64,000 bases of DNA from Epiperipatus broadwayi (GCA_028023455.1 JAQFVV010006736.1:1-64000); one strand, 5' to 3'; shown: positions 1-13,934, counted from the first letter of the stretch. Translations and numbers: made by a program. Notes: generated from the letters alone by a model not told the origin.

Positions 1-1379
1 ATCAGTTACTAAAAGTGTAAGGTCATATTTATTTTTATTTTTTTATTTTTGTATAAGTCTATCAGAAATCACTGATAGCTAAAAAGCCATTTCTTTATAG
101 CAAATGATAGGGACTTATTTAGTTCATTTAATGTTTGGTACAAAATGTTATGGTAATCTATCAAATGTTCTGAATAATTAAATAGGGGGGATGCAAAAGT
201 TAACGAATCATGTTCTACGAGCATCTTCAAATAGAATTTGCAATCAATGATTTTAAATTTTTGAAACTTGTAAAACATACTAATAAAAAAAAGTAGTAAT
301 GTTGATTTAACTATTTTGTTATTGATTAGCGAAACATTTAACCATCTAAATTCTTGTACTGGGAGTTTATCTAAAGCATTCATTCGTTTTCACATTTCCA
401 ATATTATTTAAAGCTATACATTTATTTTATTTAATATAACTCAATTGTATTTTTTATTTTAATTATATGTAATTTTGTATATATGATTATATTGATTTCC
501 TTTGATTCAAACACCAGGTTTTAGAGATGCCAATTACCTCAATTGATCATTTTTAAATATTTTTATATTAATCCCTTCTTAAACAATAATGAATGCGAAA
601 ACAAATGTGTGTCCGCTTCCTTTCATTATTCAACCGCAAGTAATTCCGATCATTAGGTATTCTTCGTTTGTCAAGATTATTTGTACAGTGTAAAATAATA
701 ATATTGAGATATAGAAATGCGTTAGATCAAGCCATACTATGAGTTAATTCTCGTAAGATCTTCACAATAATATATAATTTAGATTAGATAATAAATTCAT
801 TTAGCCAGATTACAGCAGTGGAGTAATTTAAAAACTTAAAAATGATAAGTTTGTACTGAGTTTAGACTTAGTGAATTATACATTACAATTTGTAAAATAT
901 TAGCATTATTATTTTTTGTTAACATTTTAATCTTAAAATATAGTAGAAAATAACTATGATACTAATATAGATTATGGGGGGAAGTGAAACATACATATCA
1001 TCAGTTTAGCCTTAGGTCATACAATTTCACCAATTGAATTTTGTTTTTCATACTTAACTTTGAAATGGTCAAAATATTCATTAATATTATTTTCTTCCAT
1101 CAACGCATAAACAATCTACAATCTTCATAGATTCTTTTCTTAAATGATAAATTTTTAGAAAAAAGCTTGAATAACAAAGGGTAATAATATTTTTTGTAAA
1201 ATGAAATAAATATTTTGGTCTCATGAATCCATGAACTGGCTCCCTGGTACCTGTTAGCGTTGCAGATGATAGGGTAAGGGCTTCACAATACATACATATA
1301 TATATATTGGTATTAAACGCATCCCATACTCGTTTATCACCATTCCGGCATAAAACCTTTAATGATCGGTGAACCGACG

Positions 1380-1837
1380 CTTATATTATATTTAAATAAA
1401 TTATCCAATAAGAGTTATAAAAAAATATAGAGGGTGCTTTCATACCGCAGAGGTAAATAACAATATCTTTTGAATAAAACATGAAAATCCCACCAATCAG
1501 CAAAAATGTCAATTTTAAGAAAGATCTTTCTAAATAGTAGGAAGAATGAGGGGGAATTTTCTAGCTTATTGATACAATCTACCCTTTTAGGTAACTCAAT
1601 GGCTTCTCTGATTTTTGCAGGGGGGAAGATTATCACATCTGGGAATTATCCTTTAACAAGAAAAAATCTAGTCTTTGACCTGAATCTACTGTATGGAGGG
1701 AAAGTGCTGATGATGCATGAGTAATTAAAAGCCTCAGACAGCACCATCTCTTCTTCCATTGATAAAAAAATGATGCTACCCATAACGCAAGCAAGAAGTT
1801 TTACAATTCCTTTTACATGAGATTTGATAGACACCAT
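1380..1837 (-). pseudogene. Decayed Penelope-like GIY-YIG domain, left arm inverted twin
   Basis: Minus-strand relic recognisable from 'ggtgggattttcatgttttattca' -like sequence at 1,465-1,495 and from CKIREAIELPKRVDCINKLE-like residues near 1,560-1,630. It has lost much of the central domain. Its centre with the plus twin is 1,844.5, with the same 14-bp spacer as in the right arm, so the inverted pair predates the giant palindrome. Confidence 0.65.
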
Positions 1838-2190
1838 GAGATTCAAGAGGGATGGTGTCTATCAAATCTCATGTAAAAATTGTAAAGCTTCTTACATAGG
1901 TATCAATAATCACAGTATCAGTGTTAGGGAGATGAGTATGCTAATACACAAACAACACCTATCATCATCAAAATTTTCAATTCACAATATAGATTTAAAT
2001 AATAAAAAGATTTTGTAAAATAAGACTCTGTAATTATGATGTGATAACTCAACCAAATGCAAAATCAGAGAAGCCATTGAGATAATTTTAAAAGTGGGCT
2101 GAAATAAACAATAGTAGAGGGATAATGCGTGCAAACTTCCTCCTATTTGGAAAGATTTCTTTAAAACCATTCTTAAATCTAACATTTTTC
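1836..2190 (+). pseudogene. Decayed Penelope-like GIY-YIG domain, left arm
   Basis: Mirror partner of the 50,857-51,195 copy. The start MRFKRDGVYQISCKNC and ASYIG is preserved, but the RRDEHANA region is altered by small deletions and the frame is lost after about 60 codons. Later pieces such as 'aaaatcagagaagccattgag' (coding for REAIE) survive in another frame. Confidence 0.75.
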
Positions 2191-2849
2191 ATTAGGATTT
2201 TTAATGCTTTATCAAAACCAGTAGTGATTGTAGCCTTTCTACAACCGCTCTTTTCTACCTTTTATAACCTCTGTGATGGCCAGTGGGACCAAGCCTGAAA
2301 AACGTCAGTATATTGATATTAAATGTTAGAAGATGGATGAACTTTTGGGTATATTGAGAGATGTAACTTATGTAAATCTTTGCTGAAGAGAGATATGTAT
2401 GAATAATAAAAAAAAAACCCCTGATGAGATCAATTCCTGCTGACTAAAGGAAGTCTTAAAAAATGCATATCTTAAAACACTGGAAAAAGTTCATATAATA
2501 TAGTCTATGAAATAAACTAATAATTATAATGTAAAGAATATATGATGTAATAATATTTTATTTTGTTAAATCTACTTCAGTTCAAAGCGTCCATGGAATT
2601 GTTTTAATACCTCCAGAACAAATTATAAAATGACTTACTAGTGATCATAATTTTTCAAGAAACATCATAAATAAAGATCTCTAGTCTTTTTCCTTTCATT
2701 GCACATTTATATATTCCTATATAAAAGAAAAAATGGGATGTGTGCATGTTTAAAATTAAAAAATCAGATATATTAATTTTTAACTGAAGTGTTTAAAGTT
2801 TACATCTGTATTAGAGATAATTTCTAGTTTAGAAAATGATTAGTAATAA

Positions 2850-3080
2850 TCATTATTGTATTCTTCTGAGGTGGATGATGTCAAAGTTGTGAGTGGCCTG
2901 GGTTTGGAAATGGTAAATAAGTAAATGTAACACTTTACTATAGATAAATACTCTTCACTATAATAGATAGATATATATATATATATATATGGGAGATAGT
3001 GACCTGGGCCTACCGATGAGTGCTGGTTCAGTACGCTCTGATTCAGCCGGAAATATATCTTTGAGGACATTTGTCTTTTA
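2850..3080 (-). repeat. Diverged repeat A fragment, left arm
   Basis: Contains 'gatgagtgctggttcag' and 'ggaaatatat' on the plus strand, matching the family's ribozyme region. The core reads CCGATGA (3,013-3,019), and extra sequence separates it from the GAAA, so the ribozyme is dead. A (TA)n run interrupts the repeat. Confidence 0.5.
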
Positions 3081-4188
3081 TTGTATCTTTATTTGTATGA
3101 ATTTTAAAAAAGTGGGGGAAATATGAAGGGTTGTTTAATATATCTATAATAAGAAATATTGTGTTTTTAATTAAATATGGAAATGGAAATTGCTTAAGTA
3201 TAATAACCCCATTGTTTTACGACTGTAGTTAGAAAATAGTGATGGTTTGTAGACATAAATTACTTTATCTGTTGTTAAATACATTTTATAGATAATATTT
3301 TAAATAGAAAATAATAGCTCAATCGTTAGCATTCTATAAATCCAGAAGCCAAAATGATGATTTGGTTTTTTATTTTATTTTAATCAATTCCATTAAAAAC
3401 TCCATCATCAAACTTGCACAGAAATGTGATTCCTGATTAAAATGAAGCCTTTTGCCAACAGTTCCAAGAACTAAAATTGAAATGAAAGTTGAAGGTAGTA
3501 CAAATCCTTGGTTTCATTTCAAATAGCTAGATTTACTATCAGTATTAACGTAATCTTTTTCCCATTCCATAATATTGAAACTGTGAAATATACAATAAGT
3601 TTTGAATAACTTCTATTTAATTTTAAGAAATATTACAGAACTATTTGAGTAAACAAATCAAAATGCATTTATCAAATCAATAAAAGCAATATATAAACTT
3701 TTTTAGTGTGGTTGAACAACATTCTATATTTTCTTGGCAACAAAAAACCAAACATTTCTGTAGTTGTTTGTTTGTTTTTTTTAAAACCGTAATGATAATC
3801 TTTAAGCAAACCGCTTATTTATGATTGGAGCAACCTATTCAACAAAATCTATGAAAATAGTTTTGCCAGCTGAATGACAGTGATATTCCACTATAATTTC
3901 CACTACCTTGAATATGCTTTAGAAGCATAATTAATTATTGATATATATTTGTTAAGCTGGAGAAATAATTTTTTTATATAACTTTTATATTTAAAAAATA
4001 AAAAAAACTGTTTTAAAACTAAAGCAATCTTTCAAACTTGTTATTAATGAATCAATGCTTTAACAAAAATTTTTATTTAAATAAATTTTAATAACAAAAG
4101 ATAAGTTCTATATTAAAAAACCTAAAGGTATATTTTATATTTTTTATACAAAATATAAATTTTAATAAATAACTATTCATTTTAGTCA

Positions 4189-4227
4189 AGCGTTGGTGGC
4201 CGAGTGGCTCGTTTTCCGGCCGACGCT
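4189..4227 (+). other. Miniaturised tRNA-like stem-loop, left arm
   Basis: AGCGTTGG pairs fully with CCGACGCT (one G-U) and encloses TGGCCGAGTGG, a perfect A-box-like sequence. The ends resemble those of the 4,745 copy, but the anticodon and T arms are missing: an internally deleted member of the same family. Followed by (CA)n. Confidence 0.5.
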
Positions 4228-4744
4228 TTGACACACACACAAAAAAAAAACAACTAGTCTCTCAACAACTATTTTGTATTAAATACCAATATATTATATA
4301 TAAATGTTTGTGTGCATGTGCTACTTAGGTAATATTTATCTACTATTTTATTTATTAATGTCGATATTTTTTAGCCGGCACTTATTGCTAACAATAATGC
4401 TTCAATAAATCCACCAATGATAATTAATCATTCGTTATTAAAACTCATAAATTATTTTTGTAACCTTAGATCTAGTAAATTGCATTAAAAACAAACATAT
4501 TTACTACTTTTTGTAAATTTGCAGTATATAGCTAGCTATTGAAGAACTGGGTAGTTTGTCCCAACTAAAAAAATCTGCTTAAATAAAAATGCATATTAGT
4601 AATCATTAATATATTGTACCCAATATATAGACTATGCATTTAAAATCTTAACCCGTGCAATACTCACTTTTTGATATATGTGCGTGAGTCAAATTTTTTT
4701 GTTGTATTGTTGTTTCTATCATCTTTAAAATGGACCTAACGTCA

Positions 4745-4824
4745 AGTATTGGTGGTCTTGAGGTCAGCACAGCTGCCTTACAAGCAGTTGTCCCGAGTTA
4801 GCAGGTTAAGCGTCGGCCAATGCT
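4745..4824 (+). other. tRNA-Val-like SINE head, left arm
   Basis: Eight-pair acceptor-like stem AGTATTGG/CCAATGCT and a five-pair anticodon arm CAGCTGC-CTTACAA-GCAG with a seven-base loop whose anticodon would be UAC (Val), with U33. The T-arm region is damaged here (GGTTAAGCG); the mirror copy keeps GGTTCGCTTCC. The stretch between anticodon and T arm is about 12 bases too long for a normal tRNA, so this is a tRNA-derived repeat, not a gene. Confidence 0.6.
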
Positions 4825-5619
4825 ATGACACATGGAAAAGGGACATAACCACTAATGGGAAAGAAGATCTGCAATCATGTGATGATGTTAAAATATTGTT
4901 TGCTGATATTTTAATAATATCATGGTGTTTTGTATTTTTTTCTAATAGGGATTTAAAGGAAAAGATAAAACATTTTTTAAAAAAATTGAAACAAATATAT
5001 TCTTAGTTATAGTATCCAAAATTTATTTGCTAACTTATTACTGTAGAAACAATACTGCAGATATATATATCAAAAATTATTAAAAAGATTAAAACAAATA
5101 TTTTTTATTATCAATGACTTATAAGTAGCCTAATCTCTGCTGATGCATTTTAATGAATATTCTTTAAAATTTTAGTAATATTTTTAGCATATGCTTCCTG
5201 TTGGAAACTAATTGATAAGTAGAAATACTGAGGTGCTTGTATTACTAGATAAAGTCACCATAGGATGGTGCCGTTTTCACACTAAAACTATAAAATATGA
5301 ACATTCATGAGCCGTTGATTTTAATAATTTTTCTGTGCTTTTTTGTAATGCGTAAAATAAAAACAAAATAAATCGTCTTTTTTAAATATTATTTTTTATT
5401 AATGTATACTAATTTAAATGATAATAATAAATGTAAAATATAAAAATCAATAAAATTCTAATTTGATTAAGTGTTTTTTATATCATATACTTTTTAAAAT
5501 TGTGTTACGCTTTTTTTTTATCAATTTTCTATCAGATATTTTTTTTACTTGTTATACTTAACTTTTGTGGTTGTTGTTTAACTAAAAAATAATAGTAATA
5601 AAAGTAAAAGTTGTTCTGG

Positions 5620-5673
5620 TTAGATTTAGGGTTAGGTTTAGGGTTAGTTTTAGGGTTAAGCTTAGGGTTAGTG
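5620..5673 (+). repeat. Interstitial telomere-like repeat, left arm
   Basis: Four imperfect 12-13-bp units of the form TTTAGGGTTAGK, i.e. degenerate TTAGGG arrays. In reverse they generate an NPK-repeat open frame, which is not a protein signal. Confidence 0.75.
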
Positions 5674-5679
5674 TTCTGT

Positions 5680-8100
5680 TTGTTTGTAATGCTAAAATAA
5701 AAAAATTCAAAATCGTACTCATACTCGGACAGAAGAAAGAAACTCAAAATTTTTTAAACAACAACAAACACATACAAATGTCTTTTTTACTTATTAAACA
5801 TGTTTATAATATTTTCTTTTTATTAAACTTACAAAAACCCCTGTATATTTGGATTTTTCTTTTACTGGATATTTTTTTTGCACCGCTCTTTTTTACTTCA
5901 AAAATATACAGACGGTAGAATCTTCTTTGTCTCATGAAATGTTAATAACAGTGACGTTACTTGACACGTTACCTAACTGCAACTCAATAAAAACATAGAT
6001 GCTTAACATTTACTCAAATAAAAGTTCAATATAGTATGTTGATGAAAAGTCTTATAATTATTGTTTTAAAAAATCTGAAGATTCCAATAGTTTAAAATAA
6101 GAAATCCAATGAAAACAACATTTCAATACAATTCTAAATACAAACTCTCCATCAAAAGCTGTAATTATTTTATAAATTGTGCAAAATTCGGAAAAATGTA
6201 TTTGCTTCCATCCACAACATACATGCTGTACTGTGACACGACACTAGTGGCCTGCATTCTGTAGCACAACAAAAAAAGTTGTACTATTGAACATGTCAGG
6301 TTCGAATGTGTGTCGAACATGGAAACAGCATTTTAATGTGTTTTGGCATGAAAAGTGTGACATAGAGCAGTGCCTTTAGCTAAAAGAGATGAATCCAAAT
6401 ATTTTTTCCATTATAAATAAATATAAAGCAAATAACTATTCTGAAAATATTTGAATGTGAGCTACTTACTACATTCAAATTCATGTATAAACAATTTATA
6501 ATGATTTTAATAAATATCTATATAAAATTGAGAGAATGCTAAAAATATCTATAATTACTAATATTTTTTAGCTGATAAAACTATATCGTTTAGAAATTCA
6601 AGTTTTTTGTTTCATCACATGCTTGTATTTTAAGAATTTCATCATTTTCTGTGTTTTCTTCTTCATTCTTAAATTGACTTGATTGTAATATTATTTTAGT
6701 GATGGTGGTGGATAATTATGTAAGCTATTTTGTTTTCCTGTTCTTTATTGCTATGTGATTCTTTTTAAAATTCTTCTTTTCACTTGATTTTACAATTGTA
6801 TTTCTTTTTATTATTTTTTTTAGTATTTTTTACAATTCTTCAAAACTTTTAGATTTATTAATATTTCTTAATTTGCCTATATACATTAAGAAAATAGGTT
6901 GAGAAATAAGAGAGTCCTCTTATCTTTATAAAGTCGAATCTTGCGCGTTTTGATTTGGAGATGTCTCTCTTATGGAATTAAGGCTCAAGGTTCTACATAT
7001 ACTTGAGGTTTTAGTCTTATATAAGTATTAGACTTGTCTCAGTAAAAAATTGGTTGATAAATTGTTTTATCTCTACTTTTATCTATAATAAACAGGTTTT
7101 AATAGATTATCTTTATCTTCTTAGTGATCTAGCCATAAAATTAATTATCTTCAAAGTTTCTTTAACATTTTAAATTGCTTTTTGTAAGTAAGATTTGAAG
7201 TTCATTGCAATATCGATTTCAGGTTAAAAATATAAATTGTTAATAAATAAAAATAATTTGAATGACGTTTTGCCATAATAGGTTCGAGTGCTGGAAGTAA
7301 CAGATCCAGGTCTGTATAGGAATCTTCCAGCCTCCAAAGTTTACTTTAATACCACTCCAACAAATCATGAATTCAATAACTTTTCCTTTTTTTTCTTTTA
7401 TAATTTCAAAATTAATCAGATATTTTTTGTACAATATTTAAAATATTGACGTTTAAAATATTTTTTCTTACGTCTCTTGGATTCTTGGGGGCCTAGTAAC
7501 ATGACTTCTTTCTTTTTAATTGTTTTTATTCATGTTGTTATATTTATAAATTAAGCAAATATCTGTACTTTCTTACTTCTGTCTTCATATGTAGATAATG
7601 CACTACTTCTAATTTTTTAAATATAATCTGAATCTTCATAAAGATTTTAAAAATAGTTATATCGATTTACATGTATTTAAAATGGATATTTCAAGCTTAT
7701 ATTATTTCTTTATTCTACCAAATGGATATAAATCTGAATTATCTGCATTAAAAATTCTCCATTAAGTTAAATAACTACTCTTGCTTTATTTTCTGTAATA
7801 TATCCATAATCTCTACAATTTTCAATACACAACATTTAACAAATTAAGTAAAACAAATAAAAAAACAAAAAATAAAGCAAATAAAAATAAATCTATAAAA
7901 ATATCATTCTTTTTTTCATAACAAATTATTAGAAAAACGAGAAAAATATCAATTTTAAGAGATATAGTAATAGCTTGAAAGATTTTATTTAACTATATGA
8001 ACCTTCCAGAGTTTTAAAAAGTTATATTTAATAGTTGTTAGCTTATAATTACTTATAAATATATAGAAAAATGGTTCACTATCCACGTCAATAATATATA
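5680..8100. other. Arm sequence without recognisable gene
   Basis: Moderately diverged from its mirror (45.0-47.4 kb). A B-box-like GGTTCGAAT occurs at about 6,300, and a weak tRNA-like relic lies near 7,290. Nothing protein-coding is supported. Confidence 0.6.
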
Positions 8101-8115
8101 TAAAACATTAACATT

Positions 8116-8211
8116 AATGCAATATTATAGTTTAAATTCTTTCCTTGGCGTGGTAATCTCGTCTGCTTTAATCCAGAGCGCTACAAGAAATTTAAACTAT
8201 AATATTGCATT
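8116..8211. repeat. Decayed hairpin, left-arm partner of the 44,868 element
   Basis: Stem of about 23 perfect pairs remains (aatgcaatattatagtttaa...). The outer TTAACGGT ends are lost or altered (TTGCCCCCC on the right), and the loop is kept (TGGTAATCTCGTCTGCTTTAATC). Confidence 0.75.
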
Positions 8212-9666
8212 TGCCCCCCATTAGCCCCTATATATAATATTTTTTATAACGGGTATTGTATTTTACATATATATATATGAAGCAATCCATAACAGATCAT
8301 CGTGCTAAGTAGACGATGGTTAGGTCAAATAAAACTTGAAAATTATTGCAGATTCAGCAGAGTCTGATTTATTTCTTGGAATAGTTGATCCAAATAAATT
8401 AAACTAACTGTTCAATGTTTGTTGGAAAATAGTGATTAACTATTTTGTCCATTGACAAGCTTGATGATACGCTATTAATGCTGTATTATTTTAGTATTGA
8501 CCGTTTGCCACATAAAGTCTATCAAACTATTGTTTTCCACATACGTAATTAAAACAGATAATTATAGAGGCGCAAAATAAGATTTTGAATTTCTCTATAA
8601 ATTAAACGAGCTTAAAGTAATTAAATATAGTTTTTGCTAATATTTATTAGCCAAAATTATTTTGGAAAGAAAATTCGCTTTTTTTTTTTATTAAATAAAA
8701 ACTATTTTTTTATTACTATTAAAATACATCTACGTAAACATTAATTCTCGCTCCAATAAAAATTTTCTTTTTTTTTTTATCTTTATAAAATTGCGACAAT
8801 TACTATATCTATTGATTTTTTAAAAACTGCATTGATTTTTTATAGAAGTGTTGTTGTTTTTTTCCAAATTTTCTTTTACGAATTTTATTAAAAATAATAA
8901 TAATGATAATAATAGTTATCCAATAGCGACTATTTTTAAAGGTAGAGCAATAGTTTTTATTAGAATATCCATATATGTTTTAATTGATGTGTATTTATAA
9001 TGTGTGTAAAATCTTATAACACAATGATTTGACATCTAATAGTTGATAGTAATTCATGTTTACTAGCTTATGAGTTGTCATTTACGTCACATAAATTATT
9101 GTACTCCAACTAAATAAAAATTAATAAACATAACAACACTAAATACGCAACAGCGGAGGTACAATAGATTAATTGCACATATTTATGAGAGTTACTCATC
9201 ATTTTTTAGATATTTATTCTAGACATATTTTAGATCTTATGCTTTGTAATCACTTTGTACATTCAGTTATCAACAAAGATTACAATTCCTCTACCCTTAA
9301 TAATTAAATATGTCGTACTACATGGATGTTTTCCGCGTTTTAATTAAAACAAAATATAATGCATTTTCTTTATACATATATTAAATTAAAATTAGATAAA
9401 CTTATATTTATTATATCATTGTAATAAAAATATATTTAGGACTTTCCTACTATGTTTCTAAGCTCAGAGATGAATCAATTTTCTTTTCATGGATTCACTA
9501 AGACATATATAAAATTTTAAAATTAAAAAGTTCTAAAATTTTAAATAAAAATATCTATATCATAAAAAAAATTTTTCGTTTTTTATATTCTCATTAACCC
9601 TTCTTACTTGTATAAAATGTTACCTCTCTGCAAAACCAAATCAGTCAAGTTGTTATATATATATAT

Positions 9667-11766
9667 TATAACTATCCGGAGAAAGAGACTTAATGTATAT
9701 CTGCACTACATGGCGCCATCTAGGCATTTGAACCTAGAAAAATTTATAAAGTAGGCGAATACGTAAATAAAAAAAAATTATTTTATATATTTTGATATCC
9801 GGACGTTAGCCCATTGTCACTAGCTCAGTGGAACAGCAGAGATTTATATTTTATAATAAATTCTTATCTAAGAATATATTTTTAAAAAAGAATGAAATAA
9901 GCCACTGCCAGTGATTAACACACAAACATTTATTTACGCACATATATAAAATTTAGCATTATTTTAGAATAACTTTTACTTTGGATTTTAACTTGATTTT
10001 TTAAATTTATACTTTGGATTTTAACTTGATTTTAGAATTTAAATTTACATTTTAATTTTTTATTATTATAAGTTTACATTTTAATTTTTATAAGTTCGCA
10101 CAGATGAGTTTATAAAATGTGTTTTTAATGTTGAGTATAGATCAGTTACATAGATTACACAGTCAAAAAACATTTCAAAATAAACATAAATGATCAAAAT
10201 ACAAAATCATTGATACCGTCAATTGCATAGGGAATACAAGAAACCCAATGGTGTTCATCATAAGACACCGCATTTACACCAATAACCTAAAAGACATCCG
10301 ACATAAATACATCTTAGATACTCACTGTAAGGTATCAGTATTTACCGAATGTCTATATATTTTGATCAAATATGAAAACCAAAAACATAATCAACTGGTA
10401 ACAAACCCATGCAAGTATCTGTACCCAACTTACATTTAATGCATCTTTATTTAGAGTGTCGAGTATGAATAGACTACATAGATTTGCATTTGAAAAGAAA
10501 ATATTCAATCCTTGTTTAACCTTAGGCCAAAGGTTCGCAGTCAAACCAAACTTCAATCCATCTGATTCTCGTCAGATAGGAATATTACATCTATCTGATT
10601 ATGAGAGCAATAAAAAAAAACTCCATAGGAAGGAACTGCAGTCTCCGTCTTATAATTCCTCCCATAGGCCAAAGCGAGTGTGTGTGGTGTATAATAGCAA
10701 TTCTGCCCATAGCGAATCTCGTGCTACATCTACTAATTACACCAATATATCCAATCCATTGACCTAATTCAACTATGAAATGAATAACCTAAGATTACCC
10801 TCTCCTAATATAACTTTTACAAATCTATATAGCCATTCACACCCAACTTAAGTTTAATATTTATATAGTTTAATTTATCGAAAAAACAGAAATCATAATA
10901 AAAACTTAAAAAAGAACAAAAAAAAATGGAAATGATTTTACAAAAGAAATACATTAAATAAAATTATAACTAATTAATAAATAATTTTGGTCAGATAGAA
11001 TTCTATTTCTTATAAATTAAAGACTGAGAAAGTTTATATTTTAAAGTTCTTAGTGTTTCAAATGTTTTTAAAGTTCTTACGATTTTTAAAACGTTCTTCT
11101 TTATCCATTGCATGCCCGTTTAGAATCCACATTAAATCCCTGGTGATCCTGTTGTCCTCAGTATAAGAAAAGCGATGTTTCATTTCTTTTTTTTTAATAA
11201 CAACTGAAGGAATTGAAAATGCTTCTTTCAATCTCTTCACCCCCCCCACTCTCTGACTTAACACATCTCCACCTTCTAATTAATTAAACCAAATCACTTT
11301 TTATTTCCAAATTTTTTCTTTTATACGTAACTTAAGGATCCAATGGACATTACGTCATCGATGTGATGGTCTTTTCGCTGAGGTCCGATTTCATTATTTT
11401 TCTCTCCTATCTGACCTTTGCTTATACATTTTAAATGCCCAAGGCTAGTTTACATTTGACTAATTAAATTAATCATTTCCATTTTTTCAATAACATTAAT
11501 TAATTTGTTTTGTAAAAAACTTACGATATATTTTTATCTTTAAATCTTTACAGATAATTTAGTTTTAAAATACTTTTTTCTTTTTTTTTTTAATAGAGTT
11601 TCTTTTTTTTAATTTCTCATCTATGCGATTTAAATATATATATAAGTTTAGTATAGAATTTTAATTTTCAATTTTTAATTCTTAAAAAAGAGTTTTATTT
11701 ACGAACTTTTATTTTTTTCATGTTTACTAATAAAAAAAACTATGTAATGATGTCTAGCCCATTACA
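9667..11766 (-). mobile_element. R1 element, left arm, inverted copy
   Basis: A second, diverged copy of the 15,260 element in opposite orientation (roughly 80% similar by eye), ends mutated to TATAAC...CATTACA, again between (TA)n tracts. The longest frame (103 codons at 10,456-10,767) is not shared intact with the other copy, so I do not call it a gene. With 15,260-17,492 it forms an inverted repeat with a 3.5-kb loop. Confidence 0.6.
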
Positions 11767-11781
11767 ATATATATATATTGT

Positions 11782-11783
<2 letters not shown>

Positions 11784-11819
<36 letters not shown>
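11784..11819. repeat. (TA)n tract adjoining R1, left arm
   Basis: Follows a TATTGTACGG remnant of another element terminus. Confidence 0.95.
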
Positions 11820-12391
11820 CGTTACATTTAAATTCTAATACTTAATGTTTTTGTAAATATTTAATACTGAATGAAAAGCACAAACATTCAAAATGCACAA
11901 ATAACAAATTATTAATTTATTAATGTGTTTGATTTAAATCTTGAAATAAAATAAGATTTAAAAAATTGTAGAATCGAAGCAAAGATTCTATAGTTTAAAT
12001 AAAATATAATAAAAACCTTTTAATTATGAAAATAATGTAGAGTTTTTAATCTAAAAATACAAACAAATCCTTAGGGCAAAATGACTATTAGAAAGATGAA
12101 TACAAACAAAAGACTTGCTTTTCCCACCCAAAGATATAGACACAGACCTCAGTGAAAAAATCCAGGCGCCAAAAACCTAAAATCTACCCTAGCCACGAAC
12201 CCAAAATCTACTTGACCACAAACTCAATGAACCAATGAAATTGAGATATGGAATATATTTGATGGATCCTGCATTCCAGAGATAAGGTGCCTGAGGACTA
12301 TAAAAAGAAGAAAAAGGAATAATTAATTAGAGAATTAGAAAATTAAAGTTTGAATTCCGTTGTCTTTGGTGAAAGTAATATATATATATAT

Positions 12392-13934
12392 TGTCTCCAT
12401 CACTAAGAATGTAATCTGCTTTGTCGTGCTTCCTTCAGTTCAACCGGCCGAAGGTAGCTTTCATCATTCACGGATTCCAGGATCGAACTACTGGTGCCAT
12501 ATGCAGAAATTCTCATCAAGCTTCAGAAACCATCATTGTCCACAAGGAAAAGGGTTTTTGCCTAACTTAGATCTTCATCGCGAAAAAACGAGCATGGACG
12601 AAAGGAGGTATAAATTTATAAATGATCAAATTAAATATAAACTCTCTTAAACTTTAAAATCTTTGAACTTTATTAGCCTTTAAAATGAATTATAGACTTT
12701 CTTTCCTGAGCAAGTCTGAATTTTATTTTTTTTATAAACTGTGCAATTCTAAACTCTGATCCAGTTAAAACGTAATCTCTTAAAACATGTATTGTTTTTT
12801 TTTATTCATGTTTAATAAGATCTGTTTGTAATGGGGTAGGGGCTTGCTATTGCAAACTTAAATTTAAAGATGAAAATATTTATCATTATTTGTGCATTAT
12901 TGAATTTTAAAAAAAAAAGTAGGTTAAATAGTATTCGTAGTAAAAATAAGTAAAATATAATGTGTTATTGTAAAATGATTTAAAACCTTAAACTAAAGAT
13001 TTTTTTTAAAATTAAATTAATAAATTCATTTAAATGTAAGTTGAGTGTGTATAGCCATTCAGCCTCATATGAATTAGGGGGTTTTGACTTTGGACTATTT
13101 GTTTTGTTGTTGTGTAAGTGCTGGTGGAGAGATATATGGACCTTTACATCAATGTAATGTGAAGTGTGTTAACACATAAGGGTGATGAGTCCAATTGAAT
13201 GCATGACCCCAAAGAGGTAGTCATACCATGCAATGGACACAGATGAATTTCCTATGCCATGGACCCATTCCAGCTTTATGGATGGAGATGGATGAAGCCA
13301 GCAAGTTAGACCACTCTCCCATCCATACATAGTGTTTTTCTCTTTTTTATATTATATGCATGATTCCTTTGCCAGACAGATGTAAATTTCTGTACGGACA
13401 AAGGTCATGCTTCTTCAAATAATATTATGCTGTTCAGATGCACATTCCCTGTCAGTGTGGTTTGATGCTAACATGTTCACATTGCATTGATTGTGGATAT
13501 ATATCTGGAAACGAGCATTGGCGTGGTTGCGGACCTTTAGCCTGGAGAGTGCCTTGAAGATCTTTTACAGGTGTCGTCTGGATGGTCTACCTATGCTTGA
13601 TATTCTAAGATTAAAAATTAAAGTAAAAAGTAAATAAAATAATGATAATGAAACAAAATAAAGCATAATTTATTTTTTAAGTTTGTGTTATTATTTATAT
13701 ATATGTAAATAAAATTTCTTTTGGGTTATTAATATTGACAGTGATCTAATTTATTTATTTTAATCTTTATTAAAAATACATTTTAATAAATATATTAAGT
13801 TTCTGTGTCTCTTGAGCTAGTGACTAGGGCTGGAGGTCGTGATCTTAAAGTGCGTAGGTTCAAATAATCTAGTGGTGCCCTTTACAGCAGATACTGTAAG
13901 ACTGAAAACTTCACCATCCATCCAGACCATTATA
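12392..13934 (+). mobile_element. 1.5-kb (TA)n-flanked element E2, left arm
   Basis: Same layout as R1 but different sequence: starts TGTCTCC after (TA)n and ends CCATTATA before (TA)n. Near the 3' end come GAGCTAGTGAC (13,814-13,824), GGTTCAAAT (13,857) and GGTGCC (13,874), with tRNA-like A-to-B spacing of about 43 bp. It holds a stretch at about 13,090-13,600 that is clearly richer in G+C than its surroundings and matches no protein I know. A 96-codon frame near its 5' end is shared only with its mirror copy. Confidence 0.5.

Noticed and set aside
5532-5747. Protein with NPK repeats
   Set aside because: The repeat residues are the reverse translation of telomere-like TTTAGGGTTAG units.
10456-10767. 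103-codon frame in element R1 as a gene
   Set aside because: The frame is changed or interrupted in the other three R1 copies and matches no family I know.
12360-12650. 96-codon frame (MSLVKVIY...) as a conserved gene because it appears in both arms
   Set aside because: Conservation only reflects the near-identical arms; the mirror version ends early and nothing in it is recognisable.
13190-13230. GGTGATGAGTCC as another hammerhead core
   Set aside because: No GAAA partner or pairing arms follow at the required spacing.
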